Shown here: positions 13,375-24,219 of the stretch, in pieces
Numbering within the stretch: the first letter of the stretch is position 1
How the letters are laid out: the number at the start of each line of letters is the position of its first letter
DNA from: Tetracladium setigerum
Taxonomy: Eukaryota; Ascomycota; Leotiomycetes; Helotiales
NCBI GenBank assembly: GCA_031472005.1
Contig: PZJY01000001.1
Location: forward strand, 2,542,001 to 2,606,000
Direction of reading: 5' to 3'
DNA length: 64,000 nucleotides
Notes under the pieces: generated by a model
What the model was told of the DNA's origin: nothing
The model's database searches: none
The model's input: only the letters and a program-made list of their open reading frames with translations
Program-made: the position numbers and the translations under genes

Positions 13375-14572
13375 ATGTCGTCTCCCCAGGATATCTTCAA
13401 GTCCATCCCCTTGCCTAGCATTGACAGGCCTTCGGCGTCCATCTATGGCCCATCTTCGACAAGGCCTTCTCGGCCATCATGGGCTATTCTCCTCAGGACT
13501 TTGATTTCAAGCCACGAGAGACGCCCATGTCGACGCTGAAGGAGAGCGGCTTCACCATCCTGGCATACTACATCATCATCTTTGGCGGAAGGGAATTGAT
13601 GCGAAACCGACCAGCTTTCAAGTTGAACGGCCCCTTCATGGTCCACAACTTCTACCTCACAGCTATCAGTGGGATACTATTGGCACTCTTCATTGAGGAG
13701 CTTGTTCCAACTGTCTACAACCACGGTCTTTTCCACGCCATCTGCGACGTCAAGGGTGGATGGACTCCTCCTTTGGTCATTCTCTACTACGTGAGTATAC
13801 GTGGATTGCGGCGAGAGTGTTGCTGATTCAGAATACTGACGCTAAACAGTTGAACTATCTCACCAAATACCTCGAATTGATTGACACCGTGTTCTTGGTC
13901 CTCAAGAAGAAGCCGTTGAGTAGGTGACGAGTCACGAAAGTTCATGAACACTCCGCTAATGCAGTCTTGTAGCCTTCCTCCACTGCTATCACCACGGTGC
14001 CACTGCCCTCCTCTGCTACACTCAGTTGATTGGTTTGACCTCTGTTTCATGGGTTCCTATCACCCTCAACTTGATGGTCCATGTTGTTATGTACTGGTAC
14101 TACTTCCAGAGCGCCCGTGGGATTAGAATCTGGTGGAAGGAGTGGATCACTCGTCTCCAAATCACTCAATTCGTGATTGATCTCGGTATGCAAAACCCGG
14201 TATGAAACACTGGTCGTCTGCTAATTTCAAATTTTAGGATTTGTCTACTTTGCCTCATACACCTACTTCACCTCGACCTACTTCAAGTGGATGCCAAATG
14301 CAGGAAACTGCGCCGGCGAGGAGTTTGCAGCATTTGCAGGCATGGGCATAATCAGCTCCTACCTCGTTCTCTTCATCTCCTTCTACTTCGCCACCTACAA
14401 AAAGGATGGAAAGCGCCCAACCGGTCGCAAGGCAGCACGATCCCTCAAGGATGCCCAACTTCCAGATGTCGCTGCCCTCACCAATGGCAAGATCAACGGA
14501 AAGACAAATGGCCATGCCACCTCCTCTGCCACCTCCCCAAGCCCTCGTGTCACTCGCTCCCGCAAGGCCTAA
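13375..14572 (+). CDS. ELO-family very-long-chain fatty acid elongase (one apparent frameshift near the start)
   Basis: ER membrane condensing enzyme (3-ketoacyl-CoA synthase) that extends long-chain acyl-CoAs for sphingolipid and VLCFA synthesis. Exons are 13375-13790, 13850-13919, 13973-14185 and 14238-14572. Diagnostic motifs are KYLELIDT, the histidine box FLHCYHHG (split by intron 2), and HVVMYWYYFQSARG. Several hydrophobic spans fit the multi-pass ELO fold. The C-terminal tail is Lys/Thr/Ser-rich and probably cytosolic. From the ATG the frame reads MSSPQDIFKSIPLPSIDRP and then breaks. Supplying one T at 13431-13432 continues it as FGVHLWPIFDKAFSAIMGYSP into the main ORF, giving 344 aa. 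Without that base only a shortened protein starting at MGYSPQ (13479) could be made. Probably a base-calling deficit. Closest to fungal Elo2/Elo3-type enzymes; the exact paralogue is not determined. Confidence 0.92.
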
Positions 14573-15465
14573 ATCGCTTTCGGTAGCACAAAAGATGGAG
14601 AGGGCTGCAACGTATGAAGCAGTCCAAACACATTGAAAGCGAGATGGAAAGCATTTTCCCTCTTATACTTCTCTGCATAATGTCTAGACTGGACGAAGCG
14701 AATGAACTGGGTAATATTTGGATGACGATAACATAATGGAATGGAGTTCAACTCGGAAGCCTTTTTTTACAAATTACACAATTGTATTCGGAGAAGTCCT
14801 CTATTCTACATTTTACCTTCTTCCCATCCAGGTGGAATCTTGTTCCTCTTGCTTTTAATGGTCATGGAGATGCATGGTACAAAAAACATCAGCGGACGGA
14901 GTGTTGGAATTGTGGTTTTTCCTTTGCACAACCTTGCTCTTCTTCAAATTCTCCTTTGTGTTTGCTTCACTTCAATTTTTTGATTGTATTACTGTACTCC
15001 TTTTTGTGTGTATGCGTTTGCGTGTCTCTTCCTAGCATATTGCATTGGCAAAGATGGGGGTTTTGGTCTGATCTGGTCTGGTCCGGTTGGGAAGGGCTGC
15101 TGTTGTGGGCTGGATTTTTCAAAGTAGAAGAGGGAAAGCATCCATGTTTTTTCTTATAGATGGGAATAATACGGAAGTGGTGTGGGAAGATATGTAGGCT
15201 TGCCATGGAAGGATAGATAGATATTCCATGTGTGTTTTGATAGGGTAGTAGAAAAGGAAATGAAATGTCTTAATAATGCCCATTGAGCTTCTGCAATAGA
15301 AGAAGTCTACCTCGTCGTCTAATGTAGTCTTTCATTGAGTGATCATTAGGGTGATCAAGTGTCTCTTTACATTATGAGATGTTCTCTTCTAGAAGTGTCT
15401 ATTCAAAAGTTTTTAAACATTCTTCTCTACGACCTTTGAGTAGGTATGTATAACTCAAGAAACAC

Positions 15466-15525
15466 CAGGTGAGACATGCCATCTCAAGCAAAATACTAAG
15501 AACAGGTGAGACACACCATCTCAAG
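15466..15525. repeat. Pair of 23-nt direct repeats
   Basis: Two copies of a 23-nt element at 15466-15488 and 15503-15525, both starting CAGGTGAGACA and ending CCATCTCAAG. They differ at two central bases and are separated by 14 nt. No third copy noticed nearby. Confidence 0.85.
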
Positions 15526-18177
15526 TTACTGTACCTCCCAAGACAAAAGACGTTATCTGTCACGCCACTAGTTCCATACAGCAATGTACGCTTCCCGTTT
15601 GTCAGACAGTAGTCGTTCCAAACAAAGCAGTACTTGTATTTACAGGTATGGCAAGTAATCCGTCCATACCCTAAGATATCCCTATGATACCCTTATTGAG
15701 GTAGAGTACAATGTCTAACCTACATATATATCATGATATCACAAAGCATGCAGTAAAAGCTACACCACTCGCATTCCAGTAGGCGGCAGTAATTGTCATC
15801 AAGCACATTCATAATATTTCATTCTTCAGCATTCATTGATGATGATCGCCTGACTACCCTCCTCGCTCTTATTACCCTCGCTAGGGTACCTACACCGGGT
15901 TCTTTCTAATCTTACATTTCCTTTCACACCCAACTCAAAGAAAAATTATTTACTTAGTCTGCCATGCCTTTGCTTTTGCTTTGCCTTGCCTTCTCTTCCC
16001 TCGTTCAAGGAATGTCAAGTCCAGTGATTGACTGCACTGCACTGCACCCACCTTGCATGACAGGCCCCTTCCTCTCCATCTTCGATACATCTCGTTTATT
16101 ATCAATTATCGTGCTTTGCCTTTTTATGTTGCCATCGGGATGATCGCTTTGTTCTTTCCGACGATTACCGTATTTTTTGATTCTGGTAAAACAAAATAGG
16201 CTCCTTGGGGTTTTGACTTTTGAGATGAAGTGGTGGGTGTTTGTTGTTGTATGTACTACTAATTACCCAGGTAGTATTGATTGCATAGAGTACAGCATGA
16301 GGGATTGGATTTTTGGGTTGGATTTGCTGGTTGCTTTGGGAGAATGATTATCTCAAAAGAAGAGGGAAGGAAAGAAAGAAGGAAGTAGAAGTATAAGGAG
16401 GATTTCTTTTTCGTCTTGTGGGTAGGTATGTAGGGGTGGAGGAGGGGCATTTTGTTTTATATTGAGGGTGATCTGGGTGAGTGAAGGGAATGCATACCTA
16501 CCTAGGTACCTACCTGCCTTTGCAGGTACACACTCAACTAGATACAATACTGACCTACACTATCTTTCACCCTCTATGCTAAAGTCACTTATCAGCCTCA
16601 CAAATAGCCTCATCTCCATCTTCGTTTTCCTGGAGAGCTCACTCACTTTCCTGTTCCATGCCCAATGATAATCAATCCACTCAGGAAAGGCGGCATAACA
16701 TGTACCTGTACCTAGGTACCTACTTAACAACTCATATCACGTTCGGAAGTAAGGCCTCTCCTCCCAAGAAAAAATGATCAAAATCATCCTACGTGCGTTT
16801 ATCGCGTGCATGTACAGTACAGCATGCGTGGTGTGATAGGATGTGCTGTTGGGGTGAGGTGAGGTGTGCATACCTACTCTTGATATTCTTGCTGTCTTGC
16901 TTGTCTTATTTGTTCGTTGATCTACGGTACATAGGCACATGAAGGAAGAGAGGAGAAGTGATGCGACGTGGTTGGTTGACGGGGAAGGAAGTGTAGTACG
17001 TCGGGCGAGAAGGCATTCGATCCTACTCCAACCTTTTTCTCTCTCTTCTTCTTCAGCGTTGTGTACATGTAGGACGACGAACGGGGTTGGTCAATATCCC
17101 AACAAATTGAAGTGAAAAATGCGAAGAATTGAAAAAAAGAAGTCCTCGAGTGAATCAGAGAGGGCTGGTATTGTTGCAAAAGGATTCCCCCCCTCCTCAC
17201 CAAAGGGTGGTGGATTGATTGTGCTGCGAGGTCGTCGAGGCGAGCCTTGTCATGACATCTGCCATGACAAGCATTCAAGCCTGAAGAACTCCGAAGTACT
17301 GTACATGCATCAAAACCTTGACCAGCTTAACAGCTCAAATCCAGACGCATCCAAAAATGCAAGAATACACCCACTACTTGACAGGCAGAGAGAGAGAAAG
17401 GAAAGCAATAGCCGAAGAGGTCAGCATACTGAGACAAAAAACATGGTGGTGGTGGCGAAACACTCCAGAAATATACCTGTCAACTCATCATCATTCCTGA
17501 GCCGAACCGACGCACACACATCTACAAAAATACGATACCCTTCCATCTTCAAGCATTCATCTGCATACACGAATATGGCCACTTCCAAAAATGCACACGA
17601 TATTTCCCCTTCCCTTGTACTGACTCCACAATGTCTTACACTGCACAGCAGGACCAGAACAACCGAAGGCATGTACCGCACAGAAAGAATAGAGCCCAAA
17701 AAAAAGAAGTAGACCTTTCACCACCACCGAAAAAAAAAAAAGAAAACAAGGCGTTTAGAAACGGTCGCTGAGGAATGGGGTGATGAGACTTGTGATTGAT
17801 GGAGAGTGGTATGCAGAGACATGCAGAAGATATGCAAAGGGCCTTAGAAGTCAACGCATATTACTTAGAAAAAGACGATGGTGACACTGCGATTGGATGG
17901 AGGAGGGGAAAGCAGGATATTTTCAGTTTTTTTTTGAAGATCTTATCAGCACCCGATGACCTGAACTTCCCGACTCCTAGAAGAAAGAAGGGCATCCAGC
18001 CTTGAGGAGGGGTAATGTTGGAATGTGGGGATATGAGGTGGAAGAAAGAAAAAGAAAGGAAAGAACAGGTGGTGGTTACATGATCTGCTCTGGCTATTAA
18101 TATTCTCGCATCGGGCATTTTATCTCGTGTTTTTTTCGTCGTAATACTTGTGTCTCATTATGTAAGGTAAAGAGGAT

Positions 18178-18225
18178 GAGGAGAAGGAAGAAGAGGAAGA
18201 GGAAGAAGAGGAGGAGGAGGAGGAG
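18178..18225 (+). repeat. 48-nt uninterrupted purine tract (GAA/GGA)
   Basis: Purines only on the plus strand, built of GAGG, GAAG and GGA units and flanked by further purine-rich DNA. It lies in the gene-free stretch about 2.2 kb upstream of the 20482 gene. Confidence 0.9.
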
Positions 18226-20481
18226 CAGAGGAGCGGTGAGCCACGGTGGCGGGAGAGTGAGTATACTGTATAGTACTCCGTACTTACTACATCGAGACCT
18301 GATCGAGTGAGTGACCACATCGGGAAGTCAAAGAGATGAAGCCGACCTCCAAATTAATTGCGCGACCATCATTATCTGTCACTTGCAGATTAGGGATATT
18401 AATTAATGGGGATGGGTTATATTAGGGACTGTAGTAGATTGATAGAGAGCAAGATAAATAAATATGGGGATGAGAATGAGATAGATGAAATGGAAAAAAC
18501 TGAGGGACTTTGTGACATCTGAAATGTCCAGAAGTCTAAATTGAAATGAGGGGTCAGATGGACAAAAGGTCTGACTTGAATAATTGATTGAGTGATATTT
18601 GATTGATTGATTAACTGATTGCTATGGGTGGGGGAGGAAGGGGGTTTAGGATTCAAAGGATGGATGGATGCTGGTTCCTTCGTCCTTCGTCCTTCGGTCT
18701 TGAGACTTTCGTCAGGCTTCCCGACGCGACGAGATGAAGATGGACGGCACGCACAGAACCAAAACAAAACAGAAGATGACAGGAAGCATCGCGCGCGCGC
18801 GTTGTCATTGTTGTATTAAAGGCATTGTTGATCTTGTTTTGGCGGCTGCGTAGTAGAACGCGGGGTGTTAGAGAAAGTGTTTCGTTCGGTGGTAGTGGAA
18901 AGCCAGAAACACGGTCATGGTCATGGTCACATTATTATTCAGGAGTCTGTTAAGCTCGAGGGTCGTCAGGATGGTCTGGGGGTGTGCGTGTGGTGGACTA
19001 TTGTACTACTATGTTGTGTAGTAGTGTGTGTGCGTATGTATGATCGAGGGATTGTTGTAGATCGTCGAGGAGGAGGAGGAGGCTGGAGTAGTTGAGATTG
19101 TATTCTTTCGTCGCTCTGATGCCCACAGAGTCTCATCTCCTCGTCGTTTGCTTCTTCTCTTCGTCTTCTCCTTCTCCTTTCCCACGTGCCCCCCTAGGCA
19201 TACTTCGTAAGCCGATCTCCAGAACAAAAGAAGCAATTTGGTAGAGGCGGAGACTTCTTTAAACTTTCCTCCTCCTCCTCGTCCTCCTCCTCCTCCACCC
19301 TGGAGAAGGATTTTCGAAGTTCGTCCCATCAATCCCAAACACCGAAACACAGGCTGATTCTGGCTGAAGTCGGAACGCTTCTGCTCAGCGGCCGTCTCAG
19401 CCTTCACCAGCGGCCTATCAGGATGGCGGGACGAGAATAGCTGGTTCATGGAACAAAGTCAACAACCAATACGAGCGCGAGACCTCGTACCTGTGAGCAC
19501 TGCATTTTGACTGCATCGCGCCATCGCGTATCTGGAGTCCTTGTGGAGGATGAAGGAGGCCGATGTGAGTGGTGGAAAGGTCTAAGCGAGGAGGTTGGCG
19601 ACGGTCAACGGCGGCCAGAAGTCTATCGAGATTTCCAGGGATCAGTGCCAACCATGTCCCATGCCACCACCACCACATCCACACATCCACATTCCACCTC
19701 CACCTGCGACCGGCCCCCATGATGATGGGACGGATGAATGCGAGCAAAAAAGAACAGGCAAAAAACAAGATGGCTTGACAGCAGGAGCATCATGTTGGCA
19801 AGTGCCAGGGGTCCCAAAAGAAGGAGCGCCAGCCATCATCATCCCACAGAAAACTTACACATCACCGCCTCCAGCTGGCATTTGATAATACTCTCCGGAA
19901 GAGTATCTCCACCACCACCTCCTCCTCCTCTCGAAACGACTCTCAGGACTTGCTCCTACAAGTTGCGTTTGGATCTTCTCTTCTTCTCTCTCTGTCGCTC
20001 TTCTCCAAACCAAACCAAACGCTCTTCGTTTCTTCCCCCCTACTCTTTCTTCTACCTCCCGTTTCAAGCTGCCCTGCTCTTCCAAGCTCTCGTCCATCGT
20101 CTGCACGTTGCATTGGATGATCTGTGTCATCACCCAACTTGGGTCCGGAGATTTCGATTCGACAGGACCCTGAACATTTCAGCAAAGTCACAGGGGAAAG
20201 CTCAACTTGAAACTACAAATCCCTCCCGTCCTCCTTCTCCCACTGGCCATATAGAAGTTTGAGCGACCCTCAAATTACAAAAGTATACTTCTCTATCCCT
20301 TCTCTGCATCCACAATTTCTGACAGTTTGGTACCCCAATCCAGATTTAGATCTCTACGCCGTACGACTGTACGAACGACCGGTCTTGGAGAGACAATTTC
20401 GAAAAGATAAGCAGAACCCTGGATAGCGAAGGGGTTTCACAAAAAGAGATATCTACACGGCTTCTGCCGCGAGATTTCGTG

Positions 20482-21929
20482 ATGGCTCCCCCCGTGTCGA
20501 ATTTATCCCCACCTGGCGTGGATGAGCAGAGTTGTCTTGAAGACCTCCACGAACCCACTCTAGCAGTGAAGAAGTCGCAAGCGCAATTGAAGCCCGACGA
20601 GCAGGACAGTGGCTACGAAGATTCAAACGAACAAGACGATTGCTTAGACAGCGATATGGAAGGTTCGGTGATGCATAGACCACGGCCGAAGAAGAGGACC
20701 AGCCAGATGACCAAAGAGAAGCTACCACCACCTGCGATACCACAAAGGAATGAGAGGCGTGCGAGTGTGATGTTGGATACTATGCTGCTGGAGCTACACA
20801 GTTTGGATGGAGCTACACACAAGGACATGGAAACCAAATCTATACTCATGGAGGAAAATCCTCTGGATGCCTACTTGTCGAGCGAGGAAGATGCCTCCCT
20901 CTCGGACGATTACGAAGATTCGTTGCTGGACGCCGACATGGACGACTTGAATGAGAGCGGTGAGGGAACTCCTGTCTCGCGACCAGCAAGCAGGAGATCC
21001 CAACAGGACACGGCGACCATCATATCATTTACGGTGGTACGCAAACCTCAAATCGTGGAAATATTCATTCACTCCCCCGTCGAACGCAAGCGACACACGC
21101 TCGACTTTGAAACGCTTGCCTCCCCAAACTCCAAATTGTCGAAACTCAAGTCTCGTCGCCCATCACCGCTGAAGCTATTCCCACAGGAGCAGAACCGAAG
21201 AGCGTCGATAGCGTCCCCGCCTTCACTCCCTCGCCTGCACCTACGCACAGCACATCCTACATCTCGCCATCCTACAGTTCTCCCCGCCCCACCAGTTCGT
21301 CCTCAGCAATCACCAACCCACTACGTAAATCCTCCCGCCTGGCCTCTCTCAAATCCACCCTCTCCTACCACAACACCCTTATGAACAACGCCGGCTCTGT
21401 CCTCACCAACTCCCCTTCCTACTCTGCCATGCCCACCCCAGAGTCCCAAACCCAACATGCCTTCCTCAATATGGACCCCTTTGAAGCCCAACACTACCAC
21501 TCCCCAACCGAAGAACGCATCCCCGTCCCCAAAACCCCGATTGGCATGACATCCGCCGCATGGAAGAATGTTCTTTCCAAAGGCTCCCTCTCGCGCACCC
21601 TCTCCAAGGCGCGCAAACCAAGCATGCCCAAACTCAACATGGCATACAAGGAGTCCAACAACGCATCAAACACAAATCTATCAATGATCTCTACCAACTC
21701 TGAGGAGCAAACTCCAAAGACATTGCAAAGGAGGTCGGCGACAATGCCGGTCTTGATGAATGGCAACGGCGAAAATTCCAGACCATCAACCAGTTCCACA
21801 ACATCAAGTCAGCGAAGACAATTTGAAGATCTTGCAAGGAAAGTCGTGAGGGCTCCTCCGCCACCGCCGGAGCCTAAACAGAGTAGCTTCAGGATGACAC
21901 TGAGTCGAAAGAAGAGTGTCAAGAATTGA
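20482..21929 (+). CDS. Uncharacterised Ser/Pro-rich fungal protein (one apparent frameshift)
   Basis: Function not recognised. The reading starts at ATG 20482, just after an in-frame GTG. It is open to 21384 in one frame and then to 21929 in another. Adding one C to the CCCC run at 21215-21218 makes a continuous 482-aa reading, passing through ASIASPAFTPSPAPTHS and RKSSRLASLKSTL. Visible features are an acidic region with DSGYEDSNEQDD and SEEDASLSDDYEDS (about residues 45-150) and a TIISFTVVRKPQIVEIF core that may be folded. The C-terminal half is basic and Ser-rich, with SRTLSKARKPSMPKL and a PPPPPEP run near the end. The composition suggests a largely disordered phosphoprotein, possibly regulatory. 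The position of the frame correction is inferred; an unrecognised intron is the alternative. Confidence 0.72.
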
Positions 21930-24219
21930 GCAAAACTCAAAACAAACATCCTCGTATGCTTGCGAGCGAAACAGTAATGGGTGGCGACGTCTTCAATTCA
22001 CGTAATATAATATCTTTGGGACGGCTTCTCTCCTCTACTCTTGTTTCATCATAATCTCAGCTCTTAAGTCTTGGGCAGACTCGGCTATGATTCGGGACGG
22101 CCAACATAAAAGTCATGTACTTTGTGTTACACAATCACACACACACACACATGCCCACGCGCTGGTCCTCTACCTCAACCATCCTCCACATCAACCTTCT
22201 CAGCATGTTATTTTTAATCCAAACTTTTTCGTCAACACTGGCACAAACTCGCATGGCGTTGCAGGATCTTTAACTTTCGGAGTTCAACTTTTTGTCTTTG
22301 GGAAACCTTTTTTTTACTTGAAAGCACTATATCATATCATATCATGATTGCGAAAGCGAAAGCGATTTCGAAGCGGACAACTTGTTTTTTGTTTTGGAAG
22401 AAAAGAGTAGCTATCTATGTATGTAGCTATTTTTGCATGAAGAGAAAGAGAGGGAAAAGATATGTTTGTGCAGGTAGTGTTTTTTTTCATTCTGATGCAT
22501 AGACGTATGTAGAAGATTTCAAAAACGCGAGAGGCATAGCATGTTTGGAAGAAATATGAAAGAATGTTTTGACCCTCTTTACTTTATTTTTATGAACTTG
22601 ACTTGACGTGACCACCTGATTCTTCTTGACTTTGTCTTTCAGCATTCATTGCCATTCCTATACTCGTGTTCCCTCCAGTCTCGGTGGTTGGTGGTTAGAT
22701 TGATCTTACGTCTGAGGAGACACGACAGCCCCTCCCCATCCCCCCCTCATCGGCAACGTAAGTCCTTCTTTCCTCAAGCTTAATGATCACTCACTCTTGT
22801 TTTTTCCAATCAAGTATATTTGCGACCGAGACGTTTTTACTTTTGCTTCTTTCTCTCTAATCTTTCTTGTCCGTCTTCTTCCCCACCCCTCCCACCACCC
22901 CCCAGCCACAAACGGTTTTTTGGGCGTTCTTTCGCTAATTCTATCTATCTATCTAGCTTATTCTTACCATCATAATTTTTCTTTTTCTCGCTTTTTTTCT
23001 TGATTTTTTGAAGCTTATATTCTTTTCGTGCTTCAATTGTTCCTTTTTTTCCAATTGTTTGTTTTTTTCGTTTCCATTTTCCATTTTCCTCTTCTCTTTC
23101 TTTTAGACTTTGCCCTTTTCCATTTTCCATTTGGCCATTTGGCCATCCTCCCCCCAGCCTTCTTATTCAACACACCTTTCTATTCTTCATCATTACTTAT
23201 TCCGTATTCCTTGCTATACTGATATCCACCCAAGAAAATCTGGGGCTTGCTTAGCTGTTTGTTTCAAACCTCAAACTGAATACCTGGTACGTACCACCCC
23301 ACGTACCTACCTACCTACGTAAGTACCCAGGTATTATGCTCTCAACAGTCAGGTCCCTCAGTAAACCCAAACGTCCGAATCAGTACAGTACAAGTAGACA
23401 AAGACACTTTAATATATCTGTATATATTAAAACTTATTAATATTATAAACTCTAGATTTTACTTTTACTTGGTTACTCTTTTCACATCCACGATGAACAT
23501 TGCCCACCCAAAAATTCATATAACCAGGATCACTTCAAAAGTTTTTGATGACCAATCAAAGAACCATCAAACTTGGGCTTCTCGAGGAGAAAGCTAGCCG
23601 GCTCTCTCCAAGTCTCTCCTCTCCTCTCTTTGGCCATGTCATGGTCATATACAACCCCGTCTCTTTCAAGACTTCACCGGAAGGACATACAAGCATCAAA
23701 GGAAATAGAAAATCACAGTGAGTTTGAATTGACGGACTAAAACACTATTGGAAAACGATTCTTTCAAAGACTTAGTCTATCTATTAACTTTTGAGGATCG
23801 TATGTACTGTATCCTCTCAATATGTACTGTGCTGTGCCATGCTCCCTCCAAATATACACCCTCCAGCGAGGAGCATTGATAACTCGTTTTATATCAAAGA
23901 TCGATCCATGTCTTTGTAAAGTGCAAATGAAAAACTCCAGTGACGCCTGTTGGGTATACCGTATATCTTCCCCCGATGTGTACGCCGTCCCAGAGAGAAC
24001 CCATTCTTAGCTTTTTAAATTCCTTCATTCCCAAATACTAACCAAAGCAAATCTAACAAAAGCGAAAATGCAAAAGACATGGCGAGAGCGTAACGCCAGA
24101 ACCGTCTTTGCAGAACTGTCTATGCAAATCATTTTTCTCTTCAGGGGAGCAACCTTGCTTCTAATGTAAAAGGCGTCCAACTTCATCACTCTAGGGAAAT
24201 TCCATATCGATACTCCATT
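21930..24219. other. Convergent intergenic region, no gene seen
   Basis: Both neighbouring genes end here. It contains a CA microsatellite (22136-22150), T-rich tracts (about 22980-23110), ATATC repeats near 22325-22345, a TACCTACC run near 23305-23320, GTACAGTAC (23383-23391) and two ATGTACTGT copies (about 23802-23830). No coding potential recognised. Confidence 0.55.
22136..22150. repeat. (CA)n microsatellite
   Basis: About seven CA units about 200 bp downstream of the preceding stop codon, probably in or near its 3' UTR. Confidence 0.85.

Larger units (their letters stand above)
14573..20481. other. 5.9-kb gene-free stretch with simple repeats and short palindromic motifs
   Basis: No ORF here shows recognisable protein sequence or convincing splice joins. 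The longest, about 197 codons at 17119-17712, has simple-sequence composition. Contents include a 23-nt direct repeat (15466-15525), AGGTACCT palindromes (16504-16511, 16714-16721), GTACTGTAC-type motifs (16812-16820, 17296-17304), a 48-nt purine tract (18178-18225) and CCT/AGG trinucleotide runs (about 19067-19299). Pyrimidine-rich DNA from 19880 onwards resembles the leader or promoter of the downstream gene. It may hold a long leader, a non-coding transcript or only regulatory DNA; the sequence does not decide. Confidence 0.5.

Noticed and set aside
17119..17712. 197-codon plus-strand ORF in the gene-free stretch
   Set aside because: Composition is simple-sequence and Ser/Lys/Arg-rich, with no family, no splice joins and overlapping ORFs in other frames of similar quality.
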